43,829 nucleotides of DNA, taken from contig JAWKNJ010000040.1 in the NCBI GenBank assembly GCA_041391765.1, positions 1-43,829 on the forward strand. The letters are read 5' to 3'. The stretch is from SHAN690 sp041391765 (GTDB taxonomy: Bacteria > Bacteroidota > Bacteroidia > Flavobacteriales_G > Salibacteraceae). Shown one piece after another: positions 1-8,716 of this stretch (the stretch's first letter is position 1; every line of letters begins with the position of its first letter). The translations under genes were made by a program, and so were the position numbers. The notes under the pieces are model-generated. The model ran no database searches and was not told where the DNA came from. It saw only the letters and a program-made list of their open reading frames with translations.

Positions 1-884
1 CGCGGCATTTTCATCACCGCCAAAAACTCACTCGTTTCCGTCCATTTGATGCGGGGGATGTACTCATATTCACCCAAGTTTGGACTGTGGGTTTTACCAC
101 TGGCGATGTCATAAACATGAATTGTCACTTTGGAATTGTCTTCCCCCGCCTTGGGATATTTATAGCGGTAATCCTCCGGGTAAAGTCCAGTGAATTTTTG
201 CATATTGAATTCCTTCACTTCAGACTCATCCGTTTTGTAATAGGCAATTCGAGATCCATCAGGCGCCCAAAAGAATGCCTTGTCAAAGGAGAACTCTTCT
301 TCGTACACCCAATCGGCAAAACCGTTGATGATTTTATTCCATTCTCCATCGGTTGTAAGGGCAGTGATAGCCTGAGTCTTGTAATCCTGAACATATAGGT
401 TGTTTCCTTCTATAAACGCTATTTTGTTTCCATCAGGTGAAATGGTGGCGTGGCGCTGCTTACCGTCTTTCTTTAGGATGCGAGCACTTTTGTTTTTCAA
501 ATCTAGCACCCAGTAGCTTTCTACCGTAGAATGTCGATAGATGTGTTCTTGGTCGAACCAAAGCAGCATCATGTTTTCATTTTCAGAGAAGGTATAGCCT
601 TGAAAGCTGGCGTCTTCTGAACTAGCCCATTCTCTAAGTATAGATTCTGAAATGATGGTCTCTATTTTTTCACCCGTAGCGTAGCTGTATTTGTTTACCT
701 CCATTCCTTTTTCACCGCGATCAAGGGTGGTGTAGTGCTCACCATCGTTCATGGAGCGAAGACCATAAACAGACTCCTGCCTGTAAGTTCCTTTTTTCCA
801 GATGTCTTCGAGGGTCAGCTTTTGTGCCTGAATGTTTGTGGCCATGAGCAATACGCCCAATGCTGAGAAAAATAACCGCTTCAT
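1..884 (-). CDS. Dipeptidyl peptidase IV-type S9 peptidase, N-terminal part (cut by window edge)
   Basis: About 294 codons of a secreted serine peptidase of family S9B are visible; the rest lies beyond the left edge. Such enzymes remove X-Pro or X-Ala dipeptides from peptide N termini in the periplasm or outside the cell. The ATG at 884 opens a signal peptide (MKRLFFSALGVLLMA, then ATNIQAQ). The rest is beta-propeller sequence with blades such as ISPDGNKIAF and APDGSRIAYY. Near residue 191 is DWVYEEEF, the glutamate motif by which DPP IV enzymes hold the substrate amino terminus. The catalytic Ser-Asp-His domain is outside the window, so activity cannot be judged. The gene is divergent from the repeat-protein gene at 1101. 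The family call is firm; the exact specificity (DPP IV or prolyl tripeptidyl peptidase) is open. Confidence 0.9.
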   Translation of the reverse strand, partial: MKRLFFSALGVLLMATNIQAQKLTLEDIWKKGTYRQESVYGLRSMNDGEHYTTLDRGEKGMEVNKYSYATGEKIETIISESILREWASSEDASFQGYTFSENENMMLLWFDQEHIYRHSTVESYWVLDLKNKSARILKKDGKQRHATISPDGNKIAFIEGNNLYVQDYKTQAITALTTDGEWNKIINGFADWVYEEEFSFDKAFFWAPDGSRIAYYKTDESEVKEFNMQKFTGLYPEDYRYKYPKAGEDNSKVTIHVYDIASGKTHSPNLGEYEYIPRIKWTETSEFLAVMKMP

Positions 885-905
885 CAATTAGGTTTTGAGT
901 GCGGC

Positions 906-913
906 CGAAGTTA
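906..913 (-). promoter_or_regulatory. Possible -7 element (TAACTTCG) for the DPP IV gene
   Basis: On the minus strand TAACTTCG matches the Bacteroidota -7 consensus TAnnTTTG with one change (C for T). It lies 21 nt upstream of the ATG at 884. No clear TTTG is seen at the expected -33 spacing, so support is modest. Confidence 0.35.
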
Positions 914-1100
914 TGTAAATAAGGTTCGGTTGGTGTTTTGTTCCGTTATGAGGCGTTTGAATTGTGGCTTATAGCTGAAAACCGCCATTGTGGTTTGGAG
1001 CAGTCTGGGGCAATTTCGCTTCCTAACCTATAAAATGGTCGTTAGAGCATTGAGAGTCCATCTACATCTAACCATAACACAACAGCTTAATTCTAATCCC

Positions 1101-4100
1101 ATGAAAACTAAAGCCAAACGACTGACACTATACATCACTTTGGTGCTGATCAGTGTGATTTATCTTACATCCTCGCTTGAGGCGCAGACTCCCGATTTGA
1201 TCAACTATCAATCGGTTGTGCGCGATGCACAAGGTCAAGTCATTGCCGATCAGAGCATTTCCATTCGTTTCTCTGTGTTGTCCGGCTCAAGCAGCGGAAC
1301 AGAAGTTTTTAGTGAAGAGCACACATTGACGACCAACGAATTTGGTCTCATCAACCTTATGGTGGGAAATGGTGCAAACCAAAACGGAAGCTTGGGCACG
1401 ATCGATTGGTCCTCGGGCATTTATTTCTTGTCCACAGAGTTGGACATTACTGCTGGTAGCAGTTATTCTCCCATGGGAGTGAGTCAGTTGCTTTCAGTAC
1501 CATATGCGCTTCATGCCAAAACCGTGGAGATCGACAATGTGGACGATGAGGACGCGGATCCAGCGAATGAAATCCAAATACTGAGCATAGTTGGTGATAC
1601 ACTCATGCTCAGCAGCGGGGGTGAAGTTGACTTGTCACACCTGAATGACGCGCCTGAATTGGCTGCATTGGAACAAAAACACGAGCTGGACTCGGCTTAT
1701 TTGCACTCGCTTATTTCTGCCAATAGCTCTGGAATTGTGCTGCTAGATGCAGAATTGGATTCAGATTCGGTGGCACTTGCTCAAATGATCAATACACGCA
1801 TATCGTACAGATCGCTGGCACCAGCCCTCAACAATGAAATTCAAGTCCTTTCGTTTTCGGGTGACACTATCTACCACCTGAACAACGGAGGCGCTGTTTA
1901 TGTGGGAAACTACAATCCAGCTAGCGATAAACGCTCTTGCCACACGGGGGAAGTTGATCGATTCGAAAGCAGCACATTTTCAACTTAGCATTGAATAACC
2001 TGCGGCGGATCAGGATTTGAGTTCAACAAATGAAATCCAAGTCATTTCGTTCTCAGGTGATACGCTGTATTTGAGCGATGAATGGTCTGTTAGGGGTTAT
2101 TTGCCCGCAGACGCCCAAAACCTGAGCAGTTCTTGCGGGTTCAGTCGTACAATCAGCATTTCAGAATCACTTCCACAACGATCAACATTTCCGATGCCTG
2201 CGGACAGTAGCACAACGAATGAAATTCAGAGCTGATCGCTTTCCTGGAACAACGCATTGGGAATATCTTCGGGAAATACCGTGGTTGGGTGTGGTTCAAG
2301 ACGGTACAGGAACAGACGATCAAAAACCTGACATTGAGTGAAACACCCCTGGCATCAAAGTGAAGTAACGGTGGCAGCCTATCTGGATAATACGGACGCA
2401 CAAAACCTTAGCAGTACTTCCTCGGGCAACAACCGTACGATTCATATTACGGGTGGAGTTGGAACCACAATCAACGTGGCAGATAATGACAACAGCAGCA
2501 CAGTAAATTCAGAAAATCTGTCCTTCTCAGGAACCACTTTGGCTATTTCAAGTGGGGAATAGCGTGAACCTTTCTGCACTGCAAGGACGGCACCGGAACA
2601 GACGATCAAAATCTAACGCTATCGGGTACAACATTGAGCATTGAAAATGGCAACAGCGTGAACCTTAGTTCACTTCAGGATGGAACGGGAACAGATAATC
2701 AAACATTGAGTCTGAGCAACGACACGCTTTATCGAAGATGGAAATGATGTTTACCTCGGATCCAGCGGAGGAGCGGTGACAATGACTGGAATGAAGTACG
2801 GGTAGCAATATTTACAGAGTTTCAGGAAACGTGGGTATTGGAATTAGCTCTCCCGGAGCAAAGGGTGGACGTAAGTGGACATGTGTGGCAATCGGATTAG
2901 GGCTTTCCACATTCTTTGGTTACAGAGCCGGATACAATGATGATTTGACAAATAATAACAACGCCTTTTTTGGATACAACTCCGGGTACTCGAACACATC
3001 TGGATACTTCAACAGCGCATTTGGTTATGAGTCTATGAAAAATACTACCACTGGAGGCGAAAATGTTGCTATCGGGACCCAAGCGCTTTACTCAAACTCT
3101 ACTGGCAGCTACAACATCGCTATCGGTATTCAATCACTCATGAACAACACAGCATCCGGAAACGTTGCGATCGGCCGTATTGCCATGTCCTCGAATAGCA
3201 CCGGAGCGAGCAACACCGGTGTTGGAATGCAGGTGTTATACCAAAATACCACAGGGAACTTAAATACTGCTTTAGGTAATAATGTTTTGAGAACTAACTC
3301 GAACGGCTCTTACAATACTTCCTTAGGAGCATATTCAATGTGGTATAACACATCAGGGGCGAACAATGTTGCAATAGGTGTAAGTACGCTGCACGACAAC
3401 ACCGCTGGTAACGAGAATGTTGCAGTTGGGAACTATGCGGGAAATCAAAACACTACAGGATCAGGGAATGTATTTCTCGGTAATAGATCGGGATTTTATG
3501 AAACAGGTTCGAACAAACTCTACATCGAAAACACGAATTCAAGTTCACCGCTTATTTACGGTGATTTCTCTAGCAACCTTGTCAGGATAAATGGAACCCT
3601 TGATATAAACAACGCTTATTCACTGCCAACCTCTGACGGAACATCCGGTCAGGTGTTGACAACTGATGGCAGTGGAAGTGTAAGCTGGGCCTCAGCTGGC
3701 GGAGGAGGTGACACGAATTGGACGGTTTCAGGGGGAACAATATACCGTGAAGTCGATGAGTGGGTCGGTATAGGTGTGATTCCCAACGCACAGTTTCAAA
3801 TTCGCGGTGAAATTCCAGGAGATGGCATTGACAACGATGGTGACGGCTGGATGGACGAAAGCGGAGAGGATCTCATATTTAACTCTGATGGCCGATTAGG
3901 TATTGGAACTACTTCTCCAACAGAGAAGCTTCACGTTTATGGAGGGTCGATTAAGATTGATGACGGATCTTCACCTTACACGCTTCCCGCTTCGGATGGA
4001 ACTTCCGGTCAGGTTTTGACAACAGATGGCAATGGTGGCGTTAGTTGGCAAGCTGCCGGTGGAGGAGACCCAACGGTGGGCCTTTGGACCCCGGATGGTT

Positions 4101-4660
4101 TGTCGGGGATGATACCTGTGACTTACAATTTTGGATCAGGAAGCTATACTGTTCCTTCAGGTAAAAATTTATACATCACCAATATAAGCAATGGTCATAA
4201 CGCTTGCAGAGTTTTAGTAGATGGCAAAATGGTTCAGAATGCCGCATGTAACATTTCAGGATCCTCGGCAGGAAATTCTGGAGAGTTTCAATCGCCCGTG
4301 ATAGTCGGTCCAGGTGAAGTAGTGTCTGCTTCAACTTCTGGCCCTCCTGTTAGCGTGGTCAGCTTTAACGGATACCTTGTCAGTTCCACTGTCACATCAG
4401 TGATTTCATCCAGCTACACAGTTCCATCCGGGTATGTTCTTGTAATCACCGGGCTTGCACGCGATATTAGCTCAACCTGGCAGCGGCTTCGCATCAATGG
4501 AATTGAAATATACAACGGTTACGGGAACGAAAATTCAAACACAACATCGAATTATTACAGTCTTCGCAATCCCGCATTTGCCGGGCCTGGCGACTTGGTG
4601 CAAGTAGTTTCGGCTGGTGGTCCAAACGGAAATTTTACCGGGTACATAATGCCGCAATAA
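1101..4660 (+). pseudogene. Large secreted repeat protein (YadA-head-like repeats), reading frame broken many times
   Basis: One surface-protein gene appears to run from the ATG at 1101 (signal peptide MKTKAKRLTLYITLVLISVI... ending SLEAQ) to the stop at 4660. The first part (to about 1930) and the last part (from about 2800) are open. Between them the frame changes at least ten times, near 1930-2000, 2235, 2288, 2350, 2556, 2586, 2731, 2779, 2798 and 2868/2895. In each frame the expected motifs continue: NEIQVISFSGDTLY, DAQNLSS, DGTGTDDQNLTLS, GNSVNLSSLQ, then VGIGISSP. The N-terminal third resembles Bacteroidota proteins beginning QTPDLINYQSVVRDAQG. The C-terminal part has 17-residue head repeats, two copies of SDGTSGQVLTTDG and a DGIDNDGDGWMDE acidic loop that may bind calcium. 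No T9SS tail or S74 chaperone domain is seen at the end. Indels without loss of motifs suggest sequencing error in repetitive DNA as much as true decay. A GTG at 2831 opens a long frame but is internal. Confidence 0.75.
2960..3514 (+). repeat. Eleven 17-residue (51-nt) YadA-head-like coding repeats
   Basis: Eleven consecutive units of 16 or 17 residues follow the pattern N-[VTS]-A-[IFL]-G-x(5,6)-N-[TS]-x-G, for example NVAIGTQALYSNSTGSY and NTALGNNVLRTNSNGSY. The units are degenerate at DNA level, so this is a protein repeat and not a recent tandem expansion. Such repeats form left-handed beta-rolls in trimeric adhesin heads and in tail-fibre-like proteins of Bacteroidota; that fold is inferred here from pattern alone. 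Confidence 0.8.
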
Positions 4661-4679
4661 GGCTGATTCAACCATTGTG

Positions 4680-5174
4680 ATGATGAAAAAATCTACATCC
4701 ATTCTAACCCTAGTTTTCTCATGTATGATCTCCGCAGGAACGCTCACCGCCCAAGAGGTGGTGGCTCCTGCCGGTGATCACTTCAGCAACTCCTCAGCTC
4801 AGATGAGCTTTACCCTTGGTGAAACCGTCATCGCGGCTGTCAGTGATGATAACAACACAATGACCCAAGGGTTTCAGCAATCGTACCTCACTGTGACCGG
4901 TATCGAAACTCTGATCGAAAGGGTCAGCGTTAGCATTTACCCCAACCCCACATCTGATCGGGTGATGGTCGATCTCGGTGATGTTAAAGGCGATTTTGAC
5001 CTCCTCCTTTTTAGCGGATCAGGCCAGTTGGTCTATAGTGAACGACTGGGTCAGGATCGAAGGCATATAATTGAAATGAGCAATTACGCCAATGGCAATT
5101 ATTTGTTGAACGTAGTGGACCGCGACAACATTGGAACTAGGAATACATACCAGATTATCAAATCGCATAATTGA
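4680..5174 (+). CDS. Small secreted protein with T9SS type A sorting domain
   Basis: The protein has about 164 residues. A signal peptide (MMKKSTSILTLVFSCMISAG, cut after LTAQ) is followed by a short conserved stretch (FSNSSAQMSFTLGETV) often found at the start of Bacteroidota T9SS proteins. The C-terminal 80 residues begin with VSIYPNPTSDRVMVDL, the signature of the type A tail that the T9SS sortase machinery recognises and removes at the cell surface. There is almost no cargo domain between the two. I start it at the ATG at 4680; GTG at 4677 and ATG at 4683 are also in frame. It begins 20 nt after the repeat-protein gene, so the two are probably co-transcribed, and a terminator follows. One inference is that it supplies a surface anchor or partner for the upstream protein, which lacks such a tail. 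Confidence 0.85.
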   Translation: MMKKSTSILTLVFSCMISAGTLTAQEVVAPAGDHFSNSSAQMSFTLGETVIAAVSDDNNTMTQGFQQSYLTVTGIETLIERVSVSIYPNPTSDRVMVDLGDVKGDFDLLLFSGSGQLVYSERLGQDRRHIIEMSNYANGNYLLNVVDRDNIGTRNTYQIIKSHN

Positions 5175-5209
5175 TTTTAAAGTTTAGAATGAAATGCTGT
5201 AGTTAGATG

Positions 5210-5248
5210 AAACACCTCGCATCCTGTGTTGATAAGCGAGGTGTTTTT
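5210..5248 (+). terminator. Rho-independent terminator after the T9SS gene
   Basis: A perfect 11-bp stem (AAACACCTCGC at 5210-5220, GCGAGGTGTTT at 5236-5246) encloses a 15-nt loop and runs into five T. It lies 36 nt past the stop codon at 5174 and separates the surface-protein pair from the protease cassette. Confidence 0.85.
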
Positions 5249-5298
5249 GCCCCAATTGACAAAAAATGTGATTCAAACTTTAGATTTACACAGATAAA

Positions 5299-6351
5299 AT
5301 GTCCATCCGATCTAACCTCTTTGCGGTATTTTTTAGTGGAGCGTTGTGCTCAATTGGTTTTGGACAGCAGATGTCAATCATGGAAGCAAGTCAATGTGAT
5401 GATTCGGTTTTAGGACTCGGCAATCCGAGCTCATTTTATGCAACGGACACCTCATGGAAATTTCAACAAATTCTACCCGAAGGTGAGAGAGATTATGATG
5501 ATCGGGAATTTTTGTCGATCGAGGCAGCGCATGACGGGTGGAGGATCGTCCGAAAATCAGCCGATATCGAGTCGCGGGGGGGCGAGAAGTTTGTGCCGGA
5601 AGAGTTCAACTTTTTTGAAAAAAAAGTATTTAACGAATCGATCTATCTTGGAAAGGAACCCCGCGACTGGAACCAGGTAAGCAATATGTACGGATCACCC
5701 TATCGTTCTGTGGTTCATATAAGTTCTTACTTCACCAGTCTGAACGCACCCCACGTTGGCTCAGGTCTGCTCATTTCACCATACCATGTATTGACCGCTG
5801 CACATGTCGTGAGCCGCTCCGGGGCAGATAATATCCCGGTTTACATTGTGGTTAATCAGTTCAGAGGGGATGGCTCAAGACAAACCATAACGCAGACTGT
5901 TCAGGCAGCATTTGTTTCAGATGAATATCTGGGAGCCGTGAACAGCCGAAACTCAGACGTGGCCATCTTGGTTCTAAAGGAACCTTTGGTGTTTTTTGAT
6001 GATTTTCATCTTGCATCCTTTAAATGTCTGGCTCAGTTGGACGAGGTTGAGTTTAACCTTGCTGGATATCCAACGGGTTCGATAGACCAAGTGCCGGGCT
6101 CAAAAAATGACTGTATGATGCACGATTCCGGAAAATTTCATGCGACAACTGATGATAATCTTCGATTTGATATTTCGGTGTCCCGAGGTCAATCGGGCGG
6201 ACCGATCTATTTTATCAATGAGACGGGTGAGAACATCTGCATCGGTATACTAGCATCTTATGATTCGGGTGTTAGGCTTGTTTCGTGCACTTTCCGGCCC
6301 TCAACACTTACGAAGTGTGTTCAAATTGTAAATAATTTTTATCCTAAATAA
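5299..6351 (+). CDS. Secreted trypsin-like serine protease (S1/V8-like)
   Basis: This 350-residue protein has an N-terminal signal peptide (FAVFFSGALCSIGFGQQ), a prosegment of about 110 residues, and then a chymotrypsin-fold protease. The catalytic triad is visible: His169 in VLTAAHVV, Asp220 in NSDVAILVL and Ser299 in RGQSGGPIYF, with standard spacing. The long region before the domain could be a propeptide or a separate folding unit; it contains a very acidic GERDYDDREF stretch. No T9SS tail is seen, so the protein is probably periplasmic. It sits 19 nt before an unrecognised small gene and heads a cassette with a sensor kinase and response regulator, which hints at a signalling role by proteolysis, but substrate and role are not shown by the sequence. 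Confidence 0.88.
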   Translation: MSIRSNLFAVFFSGALCSIGFGQQMSIMEASQCDDSVLGLGNPSSFYATDTSWKFQQILPEGERDYDDREFLSIEAAHDGWRIVRKSADIESRGGEKFVPEEFNFFEKKVFNESIYLGKEPRDWNQVSNMYGSPYRSVVHISSYFTSLNAPHVGSGLLISPYHVLTAAHVVSRSGADNIPVYIVVNQFRGDGSRQTITQTVQAAFVSDEYLGAVNSRNSDVAILVLKEPLVFFDDFHLASFKCLAQLDEVEFNLAGYPTGSIDQVPGSKNDCMMHDSGKFHATTDDNLRFDISVSRGQSGGPIYFINETGENICIGILASYDSGVRLVSCTFRPSTLTKCVQIVNNFYPK

Positions 6352-6370
6352 CCCCCTAAATTTTATCAAA

Positions 6371-6802
6371 ATGAGCATTTGTGCAACCAATTTTTCCAAC
6401 GGCAACATTCCAGATGTTTCCAGCGCTGACTATTACGTGCCGTATCTCCAAATTCAGCAACCTCTTCCTGACGATGATGTTACCATACAAATTCACTTGC
6501 GGCTCCCACAAGGATACAAGGGTGTTTTGGCGAACGGATACCCCAGCGACATACAGCCATGTACCGATTCAACGGTTAATCGCCAATCCCATGCAACAGT
6601 GGGCATAGGCGCTGATGCAACAGCCGACTATTCGAATAATTATCAAATAATTAACTACGTGCATCCACGCTTGGCAGATGGAGACACTGCGGCACATGTG
6701 TACACCGAATATGATGATCATATCACGTCTAAGCATGAGCACAAGCACAACAAGGTCAAAGTGCCCAAAAAGGATGGCGGAGGAGGCTACGCTGCAAAGT
6801 GA
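6371..6802 (+). CDS. Unrecognised 143-residue protein between protease and sensor kinase
   Basis: I do not recognise this protein. It starts at ATG 6371 and has no signal peptide or membrane segment. It has two parts: an ordered-looking N-terminal region rich in beta-type sequence (YYVPYLQIQQPLP, VTIQIHLRLPQGYKGVL) and a low-complexity basic tail with a His/Lys cluster (SKHEHKHNKVKVPKKDG) ending GGGGYAAK. Cysteines occur at residue 4 and near residue 63. It is 19 nt downstream of the secreted protease, and its stop codon overlaps the GTG start of the sensor kinase (GTGA), which implies translational coupling. Its place suggests a substrate, ligand or accessory subunit of the protease or kinase; this is inference from order only. 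Confidence 0.8.
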   Translation: MSICATNFSNGNIPDVSSADYYVPYLQIQQPLPDDDVTIQIHLRLPQGYKGVLANGYPSDIQPCTDSTVNRQSHATVGIGADATADYSNNYQIINYVHPRLADGDTAAHVYTEYDDHITSKHEHKHNKVKVPKKDGGGGYAAK

Positions 6803-8604
6803 TTGATGCGCGAGTTAGAATATTGATCATTTTCCTGATAGCGACCGCCACATTTCAATGCGGTCGCTATGATTCTGAAAACGGTTCTGCACATGCCCAG
6901 CGGCTCAAAACACAGTATTGGGATTCGCTTTCGCGCGTGTTGGAGAATTATCCCGATGCCGTTTTCAGAGTTGTGGATTCGATTCAAAATTTAGAGTCGG
7001 CCAGATCGGAACCAGATTCATTGATAATTTGTGAGTGCCTTAGAAAGAAGTTAACACTATCTATTCAGAGTGACCCCGCTGAAACAGCATTGAGAAAATG
7101 GAAGGACTTTGTGGATGGTTGCCGCCAGTATCCCGAGGTAATTGAAAAAGTCTACATACAAAAGGCCAACCTTTTGGTGAGAACAGGAAATTATGCCGAG
7201 GCCGTTGAGGAATTGGAAAAGTCTATCTCGCTTTCGGTTGAAATAGACGACACGAGCAAGTGGATTGCCTCAGTTCAAACCCTGATCGCAATGAAGACCG
7301 ACTATATGGATTCGGACTCTCTTTCTTATTGGTGTGATACCCTTGAAAAGGTGGCGTTCGAATTCAGAGATTCCGTTTCCATTGAGGAAGCATTAGTTGC
7401 CCAAAGCACGGTGTGCATCAGTAACGGTCAGTATGCACAGGGACTGAGATACCTTGATAGAGCACAAACCTTTTTGCCGAGTGGGAATTGGAAGCGCGAG
7501 GAACTTTACATTCTGCTTAATAGAGGTGTTGCCCATGAGTTAATGGGGCATCCAGACTCGGCAGTTCGTTATTACAGACAATCGCTCGAAATTGCTGAGT
7601 CAACCGAAAACACTTTTGCAACAATTCACCTCTTAAAGAACCTGGCGTTTCTGAGCTATGACGAAGGCCAGTTTCAAACCGCATTTGATACCTATGAGCG
7701 AGCGACAGACATGCAGGACTCCATCAATGTCGTTGAGGCGCAAGAACGGGTTGTTGAGCTCGAAGCGCGCTATGAGGCCAGAGAAAAGGAAGCTACCATT
7801 CAGTCTTTGAAACAAGAAAACAGAATATCAGAGTTGCAGCGCAACTTCTTCATCGTATTTACCTTTCTGTTCCTTGCAATAGCCACAGCTGTTGTTATTA
7901 TCTATACCAATCGCATTCGCTCGAACAAGCTTCTGTCCGAGCAGCGTATCGCCAAATTGGAAAAGGAAAAAGAAGTAATGTCATTGCAATCGATGCTTTT
8001 TGCTCAGGAAGAGGAACGACAGCGCATAGCGAGAGACCTACACGACAGCATTGGAGCATTATTGAGTGCGGCAAAGCTTCACTTGAGCAACATTGAATCT
8101 GAAATCAGAAAGTTGGCCGAACTCGACTTTTTGAAAGGAACGGAAGAAATCATTGAGCGTGCCAGTTCAGAAGTAAGGCGTGTTTCTCATGACATGATGC
8201 CAGGTGTGTTGATGAAGCTCGGACTCTTTGAAGGCATTGAAGATTTTTTTGATCGAATTCGCAAAAATTCCAAATTGACGATATCATTCACCTATGATGA
8301 GTTGACCAAGCGCCTGGACAACAAACACGAAATCATGATCTATCGAATGATACAAGAGATGGTCAATAACACCATCAAACACGCAGAGGCAAGCGAAATC
8401 AAATTGATGATCAAGCACGATCAACAAAACCTGATCATCGACTACCGAGATGATGGTAAAGGATTTGACGCTGACAAGATCAACGATCCAATCAATTTCG
8501 GCCTAAGCGGCATTAAGAGCAGGGTGAGATTCTTGCAAGGTGATGTGGAGCTTCACTCGGATGTCACTGGAATACATTATCGTATTTGGGTTCCAATCGT
8601 TTAG
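6799..8604 (+). CDS. TPR-containing sensor histidine kinase (HisKA_3 family)
   Basis: The kinase has 601 residues. The GTG start at 6799 overlaps the previous stop by 4 nt. A hydrophobic leader with a cysteine (IIFLIATATFQCG) could be a signal or lipoprotein peptide. About 300 residues of helical TPR-like repeats follow (for example ILLNRGVAHELMGHPDSAVR), then a coiled coil, one membrane helix near residues 349-371 (FFIVFTFLFLAIATAVVIIY) and the kinase. The phosphoacceptor is His415 in RIARDLHDSIGALLSAAK, typical of the NarX/DesK class. The HATPase has its N box in EMVNNTIKHAEAS, its G1 box in YRDDGKGFD and a final FGLSGIKSRV. The layout is common in Bacteroidota: periplasmic TPRs sense an unknown signal and the kinase faces the cytoplasm. 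The response regulator at 8717 is the evident partner. Confidence 0.93.
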   Translation: MIDARVRILIIFLIATATFQCGRYDSENGSAHAQRLKTQYWDSLSRVLENYPDAVFRVVDSIQNLESARSEPDSLIICECLRKKLTLSIQSDPAETALRKWKDFVDGCRQYPEVIEKVYIQKANLLVRTGNYAEAVEELEKSISLSVEIDDTSKWIASVQTLIAMKTDYMDSDSLSYWCDTLEKVAFEFRDSVSIEEALVAQSTVCISNGQYAQGLRYLDRAQTFLPSGNWKREELYILLNRGVAHELMGHPDSAVRYYRQSLEIAESTENTFATIHLLKNLAFLSYDEGQFQTAFDTYERATDMQDSINVVEAQERVVELEARYEAREKEATIQSLKQENRISELQRNFFIVFTFLFLAIATAVVIIYTNRIRSNKLLSEQRIAKLEKEKEVMSLQSMLFAQEEERQRIARDLHDSIGALLSAAKLHLSNIESEIRKLAELDFLKGTEEIIERASSEVRRVSHDMMPGVLMKLGLFEGIEDFFDRIRKNSKLTISFTYDELTKRLDNKHEIMIYRMIQEMVNNTIKHAEASEIKLMIKHDQQNLIIDYRDDGKGFDADKINDPINFGLSGIKSRVRFLQGDVELHSDVTGIHYRIWVPIV

Positions 8605-8617
8605 CGGTTTTCCGCTA
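8602..8617 (+). other. Small hairpin over the sensor-kinase stop codon
   Basis: TAGCGG (8602-8607), a TTTT loop and CCGCTA (8612-8617) form a 6-bp stem that includes the TAG stop of the kinase gene. There is no T tract, so it is at best a weak attenuator or mRNA-stabilising hairpin between the kinase and regulator genes. Confidence 0.3.
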
Positions 8618-8716
8618 TTGTCTTCTTGCAGCGGTCGATTGAACTTCGTAAAATGACAATGATTAAAATGTTAAATTGCCATGTCCATCGTTCCACCCTA
8701 CCAAACTACCCTGAAG

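Noticed and set aside
87..398. Open frame on the plus strand opposite the dipeptidyl peptidase gene
   Set aside because: It is antisense to well-conserved beta-propeller sequence including the DWVYEEEF motif and has no recognisable start context.
2960..3514. 51-nt periodicity considered as a CRISPR-like or minisatellite array
   Set aside because: The units are degenerate in DNA but regular in protein, with no constant repeat and unique spacer pattern.
5207..5413. Small open frame between the T9SS gene and the protease gene
   Set aside because: It begins inside the terminator hairpin and overlaps the signal peptide of the protease in another frame.
6371..6802. The 143-residue protein as a RiPP or bacteriocin precursor
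   Set aside because: It is long, has no leader/core layout, and no modification enzyme or peptide exporter is adjacent; the glycine run is at the extreme end, not before a core.
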